DNA of 64,000 nucleotides from Phycomyces nitens (lineage: Eukaryota; Mucoromycota; Mucoromycetes; Mucorales; Phycomycetaceae): contig JAHRBC010000001.1 of assembly GCA_022702545.1 (NCBI GenBank), forward strand, positions 4,836,001-4,900,000, written 5' to 3'. The position numbers were made by a program, and so were the translations under genes. Within the stretch, counting starts at the first letter, position 1. Every line of letters starts with the position of its first letter. The notes beneath the pieces are model-generated. The model worked only from the letters and a program-made list of their open reading frames with translations. It had not been told where the DNA came from and made no database searches. Below, piece after piece: positions 37,164 to 49,334 of the stretch.

Positions 37164-39005
37164 ATGGGTCGCAAGAAGATTAAGATCCAGCCTATTCAAG
37201 ATGATCGCAACCGACAGGTACCAAATAATATAATGTGTTTGTTTGATATCCATTACTAATAGTTAATTAACATGATCATTATTAGGTTACGTTCCTGAAA
37301 CGCAAATATGGTCTCATGAAAAAGGCGTACGAGCTCAGCGTTCTTTGCAACTGTGAAATCGCGTTGATCATCTTTAACAATACCAATAATAAGCTTGTCC
37401 ACTATGCCAGCACAGACATTGATAAGGTCCTGATGCGATATACAGAGGTTAGTTCCCTAGGATCCATGGTTAGCAACAACTAACAATCCCTTGAAACATA
37501 TAGTACGAGGATCCCTTTGAGAGCAAGCGAAATGAAGATGTTGGTATTCAAATATATCACCCACACTCACCCCCATTAACGCCTTTTGGATACTAGTTTG
37601 CAAATAGTCTCAACAAGTTCAAGGGCGAAGATGATGACAATTCTGATCTCGAGTCAGAGGGAGACAGACCCCCGAATGCCTCGCCATTTTCTCAAGCAAG
37701 CATTCTCTCAAGCACTCCATCTCAATATCATCAAAACCAGAAACAGGCACAGGTGCAGCAACACCAAGTACAGCAGCAGATACAACACCAAGTACAGCAG
37801 CAGATACAACAGCAAAAGCAACAACAGCAACAACAACAACAACAGCAACAGCAGCAGCAGCAACAGCAGCAAGCTCAACAGCAACAACAGCAACAACAGC
37901 AACAACAGCAACAACAGCAACAACAACAACAACAACAGCAGCAGCAACATCAATTACAATTACAGCAACAACAGAGACATGCACCTGCTACGGTTTCAAC
38001 TACCCAATCTGGTGGAATGTCATACTCACCTATGCCTCAAAGACCCGGTAATCCAATATCCACAATGAACCATTCTTATGAAATGTATAATGGTACCTAT
38101 CCAATGTACGGTATTTCTGTAAGTACCCTCAAAAATATGATTATCTGTCACTAAACCACCACAGTCTATGCCTCCTACTACAATGCCTCATCCTTCAATG
38201 GGATACACACCACGTCCTATGGTCTATGCCCAACCTATGATTGTCAGTCACTCAAACGCATCTTATCCCTCTCCCCCACCTCCACAACCACAGCCACAGC
38301 CACCAATGTATGTTGTTCAGCCAACTCAGCAAAAGCAAGATGGTTCCGCGGGACCTTCTATGCTGTCCATGGCCCCAAGTTCAGCTGGATACTCCCCCGA
38401 GGTCGACAGTCCAGCCACAACACCAGGAGGTGGCGAGAAGAGGCCAAAACTAAGAGTACAGATCCCAGAATCAGCTGAAGATGCAGCAGGTTGTAAGCCG
38501 GCCGAACAGCATCAGCCAAACATGCCTACGCGCCTCGCTATGCATTCCCAAGTAAGTCGACTTTTGAGCACTTATGTTTATTTATATATTTTTATATTTT
38601 TATATATTTTTATCACATCATCTCATATCTTATAACTCTTATCTACTGCTTAGGTTCCAGCATCAGCACGCGGTCTACCATCTGCAGTGCCTTCCCAATT
38701 TGCTCAAAATCTGCCTTCGCCTTCGACCTTTTATCCGGAATTTTACCAGCAAAACGAATTGCCCAGCCCGCTGAATTTCTCAGCCACGCCCACTACTACT
38801 AATCCAGGCACCTTTAATTGGCCTCCAATCGCACGCGACTATCGCCCTTCGCCTCTCGTCAAAGTAGAAACGTAAGTGAGATTCACATTGGCCTTACTGG
38901 TATACTTATGCATATATGATCAGATCCTCTGGCCCACAGAAACGACACGATAGTCAGTCTCACAATGAAGATCCTTCCAAACGTATTAAGCTCGAAGCTT
39001 CCTAA
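37164..39005 (+). CDS. MEF2-type MADS-box transcription factor with polyglutamine tract
   Basis: Seven exons: 37164-37217, 37286-37447, 37504-37539, 37597-38118, 38165-38551, 38654-38871 and 38924-39005, giving 486 aa. The MADS domain (1-58) starts [20 protein letters not shown] and continues [20 protein letters not shown], followed by a MEF2-type extension ([22 protein letters not shown]). This places it with MEF2/Rlm1 rather than SRF/Mcm1. Yeast Rlm1 works downstream of the cell-wall-integrity MAP kinase. A region of roughly 75 residues that is mostly Gln (about 130-205) follows, then Pro/Ser-rich activation-like sequence with SP/TP sites, and a basic C-terminal end ([15 protein letters not shown]). 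Intron 3 has a weak donor (GAT/GTTGGT), chosen because it restores the family frame. Confidence 0.92.
37735..37972 (+). repeat. CAA/CAG repeat coding for polyglutamine
   Basis: Mixed CAA and CAG codons encode a long Gln-rich run inside exon 4 of the MADS gene. The interruption of CAG by CAA is typical of a selected polyGln stretch rather than a pure expanding repeat. Confidence 0.9.
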
Positions 39006-39466
39006 AACAAAAACAAAAAAAACAGTACAAGGAGAAAGAGGAAAAATAACAATTACTACACACAAACACACAAACACACACACACACACACACACAAACA
39101 CACAAACACACATACACACACATGGACTTTCATTTTACAAGCCTTTTTTCTCTCTTTTTATATACACAAATATATATACACAAGCACATACACATACACT
39201 CAAAAAAAAACACAGCACCAACAACAGCAACAACAACAGCAGTGAAAAAGGAATATAAAGATTTATATACATACATACATTATAAAAAGTGATAATGTAG
39301 AATAGCCTTGCATTTGACTAAAAATATTGTACTTGCAATTTTCCCTAAATCCTTTCTCTATTTTCTTTGTCCTATTTTTAGCTTTATTATTATTATTATT
39401 ATTATATTATATTATATTATCATTTCAATACCTTGTTATTTTCTTGAATACTATCTATACAAAATC
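39006..39466. other. Intergenic with CA and ATT microsatellites
   Basis: A CA-rich microsatellite (about 39057-39122) and a TTA/TAT repeat (about 39386-39420) lie between the MADS stop and the Abraxas-like start. No gene is seen. Confidence 0.7.
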
Positions 39467-40470
39467 ATGTTTCAATATCGAATCCGCATTGATGGTGTTG
39501 TACTCTCTTCACTCTTGAGCGAATGTGTCAATGGAACATCTGATCAAGTTAGTTTAAACGTGTCTATCGATAGACAATTGTGTGTGTGTACATGCATATA
39601 AATTATATAGGAGGGATTCCTTTTAGGTTCCAAGGTCATTACAACCAAACAAGTGATGGATGATAATTCAGATGTCTGCATTGACCAAAACGAATCGTTT
39701 ATTGGTAACCTACCTTTTTTTTATCATTCCAAATGACCCTTTATAACTTATTTGGTCTTAAAAAGTAATTCATGGCTACCACTTCTTGTCACCCTACCTT
39801 CAACGCCCCTATGATGCCTATGGAAACATACTACCAAATGCGCTTGAACAGCAGATGAAATGTCTCGAGAACGAAGAAGATATTCTGGGATACTTTCGGT
39901 ACAGATCTGGTATTGTCGCAACACCTTCTGTGAGGGATGATCTGTTGATCAAAAGTCTGTCAGAGACTATCAAAGACTTTTCCTGTTTTGCGATCCTCAC
40001 AGAGACAAATAAACCTCTCACGTATGGAAACAGCTTTGGGTTCTGGGGAATCGATTCGCCTGAGGGATGTCGGGACCCTCTGAGACTGCCTGTCGATATT
40101 GTCAATAGATCTGATCCAAATCTACTTGAATACAAGACATTTCTTTCAAGTGCATCTGCAGTTGTTCATGGGTAGGCTAATAGCAATAGTAATAGCAATA
40201 TCAATAGCAATGATATAAACTCATCATGCTTTCACAAAGAGGACCTTTTCTGCAAAATGGAATCCGTAGTGCCCTTGGTCCAAATGGTCTATTGTACCAG
40301 TATGATCTTCTGTATGATTCTGCCATGAAAGATATGAAGGTATTTATTTGGTTGAAAGACAAAAGCCGAAATCTAATTTGTGTGTATAGAATGCTGCCCA
40401 TGAACTGGAAGAGAAAGAGAAAGAACTGGCTGATTTGCGATACCAGCTCCATATGTATAAAGGTCAATAG
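39467..40470 (+). CDS. Abraxas-like (FAM175) MPN- domain protein
   Basis: Five exons: 39467-39547, 39611-39704, 39766-40171, 40240-40339 and 40390-40470, giving 253 aa. Abraxas proteins are catalytically dead MPN partners of the K63 deubiquitinase BRCC36, in the BRCA1-A (Abraxas 1) or BRISC (Abraxas 2) complexes. The N-terminal strand IRIDGVVLSSLLSE is followed by EGFLLGS (the MPN equivalent of 'GLL.G'), a diverged stretch with no JAMM zinc motif, then ILGYFRYRSG, which resembles the Abraxas 'GWYKFRRN' motif, and a Leu/Glu-rich C-terminal coiled coil (HELEEKEKELADLRYQL) where Abraxas binds BRCC36. Identification is by eye from motif order; a different MPN- protein is possible. It converges with CCT8, 137 bp apart. 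Confidence 0.65.
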
Positions 40471-40607
40471 GATCAATTAAAGAGCGTTTTTGTTTTACCA
40501 TAGAATCATCCACCAATTGCTGTTTTTTTTTGAAAAATGCTTGAAATATACGCACTATTTTTTTTATTATGTATTTATTATGTTTTCTGCATGATAAAGG
40601 TCTAAAT

Positions 40608-42799
40608 TTAGTCTTCATCCCAATGTCCCTGCTGCTTAGGGGGCTTAGGACCACCTGCGGGCTTGGACATGATGATCTAAAGTACACTGTGTCAATACAC
40701 GTATACACACACACACACACAGTACAAGAAAGAAGCCTGTTAATTTTACCTGATCTACTCTAAGAACAGTTATCGCTGTGTCGGAAGCCAATTTCAATGC
40801 AAGCTGTTTGGCAGCAACTGTGTCATAAATACCGGCCTTGGTGGCATCCAATGTACCATCGTTCTCATTCTACACATTTCATAATGTTATATATTGATAT
40901 TCAATCCTAACCCACCTAATGCACATATATATGCCTTACCTCAACATCTACACCGATACTGTTGCCCTTGTCACCTTCCTGGTAGTGTGCAGCATACAGT
41001 CTGGACAAAACTGCGACAGCGTCCATGCCTGCATTCTCACACAGAGTGCGAGGAACAACTTCAAGAGCCTCGGCGAACTTCTTGATAGCATGCTGGTTGA
41101 GACCTGGGGTCTTGGCAGCAACATTTTGAAGACGCTTGTTCAACTCCATCTCGACGGCACCAGCACCAGGCAAAAGACGACCATCACGAGAGCAAGCCTT
41201 GATGATGTTTACACCGTCATCAATAGCACGCTCAATGTCGTCCATGTGGTTTTGAGTGGCACCACGGATAACAATGGTTGCTGTGCGAGAGACTTCAGAC
41301 TGTTCTTGACGGAAGACAGTTACACGATCACTACCAATCTCAACAGTCTCCACAATATCACAGTAACCCATCTCCTCAGCCATAGGTGCACCCAAGCGAG
41401 CAAGAGCAGTAGCACCAACAACGCGGCACAGACGACGGATATCAAACTTGGAAAGGACCTTGATGGCCATGATGTTGAAGCGGTTCAAGTAGTGAAGAGC
41501 AAGTTCTCCAATACCATTACCAGTAACAACCACATTTACACCAGCATCTGCCAATTCTTTAAAGATCTATATCGCCCACACATCAATATGGGGAGGTTCT
41601 ATTATCGTTGGGTTGCCTATAAACTACCTTTTCAATGTGCTTCTCCTCATCCTTGCTAAAGTCAAGCATTTCCTTGGCGTTGTGAATAAGAACGGTACCC
41701 TTGGTCTCGGTCTGGGTGATGTCGAGAGGGCAGGTGAATACAGCAACCTTGGCCTTCTTGACGTTCTGGATGGTACCTAGGTTATAGAGTTAGCATGGTT
41801 GACCAGTCACGTATTGCATCATGTTTTTATCTTACCTTCAGGCTCACGTCCAAAGACCATACCACGAACAACACGAGATTCATAGATACTGGAGCCCATA
41901 ACCTTGACAACGCGGATATTGTCAACATTAAAGTCTCTCTGGTTCTTGGGCATGATGCTCAAAGCAGCCTCAGTGACAAGACCAGACAAGAGCTCTTCAT
42001 GACCGTACTGCTTGGAAGCAATGGCAGCCTTGGTGATCTTCAATAGGTTCTCCTTGTTGGAAAGAGACTCAACCTTGTCAACCGAGAGTTCTATAGAGAA
42101 TAAAACAATTGTAAATTAAAACTAGGACTTTCTTATTGATGATTTATTACACCAATTTACTATTTTATACATGTAATCGAATTAATCTTGATTGTATCAT
42201 ACCTTCAATAATAGCCAAAGCACGATCTCTAGCCAGTTCAAAACCCTGGACAATCTCAGAGGGATGGAGACCAAGTCTCAAGAGATGCTCAGCCTTTTGC
42301 AAAAGAGCACCAGCCAAGACGATGACAAAGTTGGTGTTGTCTCCCATCTCTGACTCTTGTTGCTGGGAGGCCATGACCAAAAGTTTTGCGGCAGGATGAA
42401 CGACATCCAATTCGCGGATGATGGTTGCAGCATCATTGGTCACGAAAAGTTTCTCCAGATGGTTGATGATCATCTTGTTGCGACCTTTGAGTTTTTATTA
42501 ATGGCTGATCAAATAGTTTTTTTTTATATCTTCAAAAATGTAAACACAAAAACTTACCATTGGGTCCCATTGATGTACGAACAACCTCAGAGAGTTCATG
42601 GGTAGCTTCGATGTTGCGCATCACTGCTTCATCAACACCTTGCTGGAACTAAATAGCCCAACATCCAAAAGAAAAAAGAAAAGAAAAAGGAAATGATGAG
42701 CGATCATCTACCATCTAAAACCTACTATTGATGGCTGCTTACCTTGTAGCCCTCCTTAAAGAGTTGGGGCAAAGTGCTCTTTGGTACACGCAAAGCCAT
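40608..42799 (-). CDS. CCT8: T-complex protein 1 subunit theta (CCT8)
   Basis: Eight exons on the minus strand: 42799-42743, 42648-42558, 42484-42203, 42090-41836, 41776-41628, 41566-40940, 40869-40750 and 40676-40608, giving 549 aa. CCT8 is one of eight subunits of the cytosolic TRiC chaperonin that folds actin and tubulin. ATP-binding motifs are seen: SMGPNGRNKM (P-loop region), NDAATI, GDNTNFVIVLAG and, near the end, the GAGAVE segment and SIGVDVE. Theta-specific features are MALRVPKSTLPQLFKEGYK at the N-terminus, the apical QTETKGTVLIHNAKEMLDFSKDEE context, and a tail of basic and Gly-Pro residues ending DED. The length equals the family's. Myosin I and actin nearby in function are its clients only in general terms; the neighbourhood is not an operon. 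Confidence 0.96.
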
Positions 42800-43111
42800 C
42801 TTGATTGACACGCGTAGAAATTTTTTTTAAAGAAAGTCTAACAAGAGGAGGGGTACCTTCTCTCACTTTCCGTCGTCTACTGTCAAAATGTCAATGAGCT
42901 CAGTTGGGACCCCGACACGCGCGTCATCACCACGTTCTCTCTATTCTCGCTTCTTTATTAAAAGGTAATAAAAAGGCAATTGTAAAACTGGATTTTTAGG
43001 TGGAAACACGTCTTGTAGCTGTAACTGTAGCTGTAGCTGTAACTGTATTTATATTTATACTTGTATTTATATTTAAATGTAAATTGGGTGAAAACCACTT
43101 GTATTTTATTT
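42800..43111. other. Intergenic, CCT8 promoter and myosin 3' region
   Basis: 312 bp. A TGTAGC/TGTAAC hexamer repeat lies at 43012-43048 and a TATTTA run at 43047-43075. No gene is seen. Confidence 0.6.
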
Positions 43112-46100
43112 TTATTGCCATTCGTCGTCGTCGTCATCATGGTGGGTTGGTGGTGGCTGCTGTCTTCTGGCTCGAATCTAAGACGAGTGATCAAAGGGGG
43201 TGGGGTTAGACGATGTCCTTTTACAAGACACACAAAAATCCAATCTACCACGATTTACTTACCGCATCTGCCAACGAGGCAGCTGCATTGGGTGGTGCAG
43301 CTGAGCCGGGTCTTGGTGGTGCACGTGGAGCATTGGCCACTCCGCCAGGACGAGAGGGTATGGATGGTTTTCCTCCTGCACTTGGCTTTGATGGGATCAT
43401 TGGCTTTGGTGCTGGTGCTGGAGGTGCTCTTCTGGCAGCAGGTACAGGCGCACTACCAATGCTGCTGGTAGGGCGAAGAGCAGGCGTAGGAGAAGGAGAT
43501 CCTTGGGCTGCTGCCTTTCTGGCCTCCAGTTCTGCCTTCCAAGGTGGCAGGCTAGATCCACCACCACCACTGGATGCTGTCTGGGGACTAGTCTGGGAAA
43601 TTCGTACTGATGGTCCACCACGGCCTAAACCATTTGGCATGATTGAGGATGCCACAGAAGCCATGCTAACCTGGGGACTGGCCTGAGGACTGGCCTGAGG
43701 GCTGGCCACCGGAGGAGCACGTCTTGCAACCGGAGGAGGGGGAGGGGGAGGGGAGCTGCGAGGAGGAGTGTATTCCTCTAGGTAGTTGCTGGGGACCCAT
43801 CCCTCTTTGCCATCCTTTCTTGCCAGCCACCAGCCATTTTCATCCTTTTCAACAATCTCTAGCAAATCCTCTTTCTCAAACGCAATCTCGCCTTCTTCCT
43901 GAGACTTGAATGGATAGATGGCCTTGAACATCGGGACACTAGGAGGGGGTGGGGGAGCAGGAGATGCGGCTGGTGCTGATGGAGGGGGAGGGGGAGCAGC
44001 ACGTGCTCTTGATGCCTGTGAAGTGGCCATTGGTGCAGCTACGGGTGCAGCCATTGGTGCAGCAATCTGAGATGGCATGGGGCGAGGAGCAGAAGTACGT
44101 CCAGGACCCGGGTTTCTTGTGGCAGCCTTTTTAGGAGCAGATTGTTTGACAGGTCTAGGCTTGACAGGACAAGACGGGAATGGCTGGCTGTTGGCAGGTT
44201 CACCTGTAGGCACATGCACAACATGGCTCTTGTAGACATCATCATGTCTGACCTTTTCATCCTTGACAAACTTCATTGTCACAGACTTGCCACCCTTCTT
44301 GGCATATTGGATCTGAGGATTGACGTTCACCTTGATCCGGCCACTGGTCTGCTGAAGCATATGGGTAAGCAGCTCTGTCTTGAAGTAGCACGACAGAATT
44401 GAATCACCATCAGGGGAGTTGTCGAGGTGCAAGACTACCCAGTCATCTCTCATGCTCGAGACACTGACAGAGTTGATTACACTCAACGCAATAGTCTTTT
44501 CGTCTGCCATCTGAACCATCTTTCCATTCTTTGTAGCCACGACGATGTGTAGGCTCTGGTTGGTAAGTACAAAGGTACGTGGGCTAGGAACACTAGAACG
44601 CATTGGACGGGGTACGAGTGTGTTTCCTTTCATACTAAACACCACTTCCTCTCCATCTATTCATAATCATATATTTGTCAGTCAATTCAATTCAATTGAC
44701 CGGCCCAAAACAACAACAAGACTTACTTTTGAATGTAATCGCATTACGGACCATGGTAGAGAATCCAGAGCCATTCTTAATATCGAGATAATCTCCTGTG
44801 AACCGGCGCATACTCAATAGCGAGAATCTACGACGCTCCTTACGACCTCCCAAGATCTGGTTTCCATAGTCTCGCATCTGGAGGTATCCAATATTATATT
44901 TATTTTGGCGCCAGAATCGCTGGATTTTGCGTGCACACTCGTGCTTGTACCGCACATGTGCACGCCAAGCACGCTGAATACGTGTTGCCATATTGTGCCA
45001 ATACTTGTCGCGCAAGTTCTCCAAAGCAAAGATCTAGATATATATATATATATACATTGCAGGCCAAGGACTCATTTAGCTTCACACAATCAATAGAAAA
45101 AATATCAAGAATAACTTACAGTCTCTGGGTGGCGAATAAACACCTTGGAAGTGCCCATCTGCCACTCATCGGCAGGTATATTGTTGTGCTTGAGGATCTC
45201 AAGGGCACCACTGACAGAATCTCCACCCCATACATACTCACCAGCATAGCCAGTCTTGGGGCAAAGCAGATAGAAACGCTCCACAAACTTTTCAAATGTC
45301 TAAAACCAATATCCCATCTGTTCATTCCAAGTGTCTTCAAAAAAATATAGATCCCACTTACAGTTCTGTATGCAAATCCTGCTCGACGCACACGAATATT
45401 CTCGCACAATCCGAGATACTGAACCTGATGAAGAACACGTTTCTGATCATACTCGGTCGAGCTTCTGTTGTCGTTTGGTTTGATGGTACGGATATAGCTG
45501 GGATGACACTGCATCAATTTTGACACTAATGCATTACAAGAAGCCTTGATCTTGTCACCGGCAGTTGGGGGTCTCTTTTTCGAGTTTGGATCAATTCTTT
45601 CGGGGAACAAGGTGTGTGAAATGAATTGGTTGGTTGAAGAAGCAGCCAAGTCCAAAAGATCCTTTAACAACGAGTCCTTGTTCTTGTCGGTCATGCCATC
45701 AATGTTGTAAAGCACCTCTCCTGCGTAATGTCTGATAAGGAACTTGGATCCACGAGATTCAAAGTGGGCATTGGTTGACAAGAAGCCCAATCTCTGAACA
45801 AATGAATTGTCAGCAGCACCAGAGTCAGCATGAGCAGTTGCACAGGCGTCATTGAGGGCTGCAAATACTCCTGGAGGGCGCTTTTCTTCAATAAGTTCAC
45901 AGACAACCTTGTTGTTGAAGAACTTGATAGGTGTCCAGTGGATCTGCTCGCGCACATACTCCTCTTGTTCGGCCTTGAGGGTCAATTCGATAAAGATCTG
46001 CTGAAGCTTTTCGTTTACATAGTTGATACACAGCTGTTCAAAGTTGTTGTCATCAAAGATCTCAAATCCATAGATATCCAGTACACCAATCATGTATTGG

Positions 46101-48033
46101 GCCACTCCACGACTCTCCAGAGATTTGTTGACACGGGTTACAATCCATTCAAACAAACGTTCATAGATTGACTTGGCAAGAGCATTGCGGACAGAGTTTG
46201 CCTGGGTAACGTTCAAGGGGACTTCATACACACTTCCTATAAAACCCAAAAGAGATCAGTAGACGTACATGGTTAGATATTGTCAATATTTCCTTGCCTC
46301 TTCTTCCACCACGCTGAGTTTCCATTACACGCTGAGTGAGTGCCTTTGATAGTGTTTCTCCATCGACCTCCATCAGATAGGCAATAAAGTTTGCCACTAC
46401 AGAATACTGATCAATACAATGGTGTCTCGACAATACTCTCAACTTACCATCACCATCCGAGATAATGGCATTTCCATTATCATCCTCTACAAAAATAACA
46501 TTTCCCAACCAAAGGATTATGGAAAGCATCTTGAAGATTTCGTCTTGTTCGGTCTTTTGTAAACCAACTACTCCCATTGCTTTCTAATAACAACAACAAC
46601 AAAAAAAGGGGGGGAGATCAGATTAAAAATAGTGGTATACATATATATTATTGCACAGGCACTTACAATTGTTTCATTAAAATCAGTAGTGTCATTGATA
46701 TCGTCGACATCTAGACAGCCACTTCGGCTGGTATATAAGAAACTTTCTGGACCCTGAAGACCAAATGTTTCTAATAGGCAGAAAAGACACGGTCAGTACA
46801 ATATCCAAACCATGGTTTCTCTTTATCATAATCTACTTGCCTTGGTATTCTGGAGGTGCTGCCTTTGTGAGCTGGTAAAAGATGTGAAAGTTTCTTTCAT
46901 TGTCAATTTGACCCACTACACGATTCTTTTGTTGTCTGTGGTTAGATGCATTGTAGTTATGGAATACAACTGTACCTTTTCGAGTAGATAGTTTGTAATG
47001 ACTGCACCAACAGGTTCACCTTGTGCATTGAATTGGATCTCTAGATATTTGCCCTGTTGACATGTACCATATGAGTTTTGATTGGTATACAAGGAACACC
47101 TAAGCTTACGTGTCTACTTGAGTTGTTGTTGCGAAGGGTTTTTGCACAACCAAAACTCTCCAGTAAAGGGTTTGTGGCCAGCACCATGTCCTTGATTTCC
47201 TGGATAGATGAGCTTTGTCCTCCAGATACGGCTGCAATATACTGCATGATACGCTTTGCAGCTTCAGTCTTTCCAGCTCCTGATTCACCACTATAGCAAA
47301 GTAATTGGGGTTAGTAAACCATATAGGCTCATCAATGAACCCAGCCATTAAAGCCTTGCCTGATAATGATGCACTGATTCTCTTTGTAACTATTCATGTG
47401 GTGGTATGATGCTTCGGCAATAGCAAAGACATGAGGAGGCATCTAATATGAGCAGTAGGTGTTTAGAGCCAATGGACTGTGTAGATATGTTTTGTTTTTT
47501 TGACACATCTATACTTAATAATCTCCCTGCTCTTGTCAATTACCTCCAATAAGTTCTTGCCTTTGTAACTCTCTAATACGGTCTCGGTGTAGATACCCAA
47601 GTCTTTAAAGGGGTTGACACTAATGAGGACATGGCCAATATATGTCTTTATTTTGAATGTTTTCAATAGAAAAGCAAAATGAATAAATGAATTGTGAGAC
47701 GATATATTCCAACCCAAAGGTTCAGCTAAATAAACATCTATACTCTTTTACAGTGGTTTATAAAGAAGAGGCGCTTACGTAAATCTCTTGGTTGAGCCAT
47801 CTTTTCATCAAGTTCTCGTTGATGGCTTCATTGGTAATCTGGGACAATAGAGTCATGTCTGATACACCAACTTGCTTCTTTTTGACACCTTCTTTCCAAT
47901 CAGCCCTCGCGGGTCTGTTGGCTTTGATGGCTTTCTTCTCGCCTTTCTTTCCAATGATTTTCTAGGGGCTAACATGTCAGTGGTTCTGAATGTTGGTTAA
48001 AAATAAACAAGAAAGAAGTTTAACCTTTGCCAT
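43112..48033 (-). CDS. MYO1: Class I myosin with SH3 and acidic (CA) tail
   Basis: Fifteen exons on the minus strand: 48033-48025, 47961-47779, 47645-47544, 47442-47360, 47290-47110, 47053-46976, 46925-46841, 46770-46667, 46583-46448, 46396-46298, 46236-45362, 45299-45120, 45033-44727, 44656-43263 and 43177-43112, giving 1293 aa. It is the endocytic myosin (Myo3/Myo5 type) that drives actin patches. Motor domain 1-705 with P-loop GESGAGKT (127-134); IQ motifs about 706-745; TH1 lipid-binding domain about 770-1000; Pro/Ala-rich stretch; SH3 about 1053-1106 ([20 protein letters not shown]); and a final CA motif ending DDDDDEWQ that activates Arp2/3. Three of its 14 introns use GC donors (46237-46297, 46771-46840, 47291-47359). 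The last exon of 22 codons alone encodes the CA end. Confidence 0.96.
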
Positions 48034-48641
48034 TGGTATTGTTTCTGTTGCTGTTGTTTCTAGTTAGTGATGTAAGTTTGGATGAGTCTTGGCAGCGTAA
48101 TTTATGACAAATAAATAAAGAAGAAGAAAAAAGAGATTGAGGATGGGTGTGGGATTGTATTTAAGGATTCCAATCGAGTTGAAAGAAGAGGTAGTTCTCG
48201 AGGCAAGAAAGAAAAAAGTTGAATAAACACGGGATGTGAAATTGAGGTGAAGGCAGGTTTCCATATGGAGGACACCCAAGGATTCATGATATCATTCTTT
48301 CAATTTTACGGCCCATTAAACATCCGACAATCTTTAAGATTATTTATTTGTATATATATAAATATATATATATATACATTTATACTTGCATTTATAAAAG
48401 AATGTATTATTTTTCTTAGCCTGACCAATAGGAGCCCACTTTGTTCTTTTTTAATAGAACTACGGCCAGCAACCAGATGCTTATCTGATTTAAACTATTT
48501 GATCTATAGACTTCTTTACTCTCTATAATTTTGTATATAAATTGAATGTCACGTGATTGATTTAACGGCATTTGTGGATAAATAAATAAAAGAAAGAAAG
48601 AAAGAAGGAAATCATATAGACTTTGTACTCGCAATCGCAAC
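48034..48641. promoter_or_regulatory. Divergent promoter, myosin I / H2A.Z
   Basis: The two genes start away from each other over 608 bp. An extended E-box palindrome TCACGTGA lies at 48549-48556, about 86 bp before the H2A.Z ATG. A GAAA repeat lies at 48590-48608. Motif presence is clear; function is not shown. Confidence 0.45.
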
Positions 48642-49334
48642 ATGGTACTCCATTGTTTTATTTTTAATAAAAATTAATGACACTTTTATGCATTTCTTTG
48701 GTCTATTTCCATCATTCCCCCTCTTGATTTTATACAATGTAGATTCATTTACGAATCAACAGTAGTAATTCATTTCACTTGTAGGCAGACAGAGCACCCG
48801 AAATTAATAAAAATGACCACAAAGAAAAGGTTCCTGTCCTTTCTCAATCTGCAAGATCAGGTCTCCAGGTAATCATGAAAACCAAGTCTATAAAGAATAA
48901 TAACTCTGTTTTATTTATTTGCTATTGCTATTACTATTAAAATGAACATTTATTATACTATTACTATTACTATTATTGAAAACCCCCAAATATACATAAA
49001 TCTGCATATGATGGTAATAATGTCCTAGTTTCCAGTTGGCAGAATTCACCGTTATTTGAAAGAAAAGAGCGGAAACCATACTCGTGTGGGCTCAAAGGCA
49101 GCAGTCTACACAGCAGCAATTCTTGAATACCTGACAGCCGAAGTACTCGAATTGGCAGGCAATGCAACAAAGGACCTCAAGGTCAAGCGCATTACACCTA
49201 GACATCTTCAACTAGCCATTAGAGGAGATGAAGAGCTTGATTCTCTTATCAAGGCCACTATTGCAGGTGGTGGTGTACTCCCACACATTCATAAATCACT
49301 CATTGGCAGCACTAAGGCTGGGAAAAAGATTTAA
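48642..49334 (+). CDS. HTZ1: Histone variant H2A.Z
   Basis: Three exons: 48642-48644, 48785-48868 and 49029-49334, giving 130 aa. H2A.Z replaces H2A in promoter nucleosomes and is loaded by SWR1. The core is unmistakable: [58 protein letters not shown] and [11 protein letters not shown], with H2A.Z-specific GDEELDSL and IAGGGV where canonical H2A differs. The first coding exon appears to be only the ATG, spliced (140-nt intron) to an N-tail with few lysines. This follows from the absence of any other in-frame start, but needs cDNA. If an earlier ATG exists, the tail would differ. A TRI/TTA repeat-rich 3' region follows. Confidence 0.92.

Noticed and set aside
37619..37984. Val/Leu-rich minus-strand ORFs over the MADS gene
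   Set aside because: Antisense reading of the CAA/CAG repeat.
40919..41659. 246-codon plus-strand ORF
   Set aside because: It is the antisense shadow of CCT8 exons, which match the family residue by residue.
43213..43686. 157-codon plus-strand ORF rich in Gly/Ala
   Set aside because: Antisense of the Pro/Ala-rich tail of myosin I.
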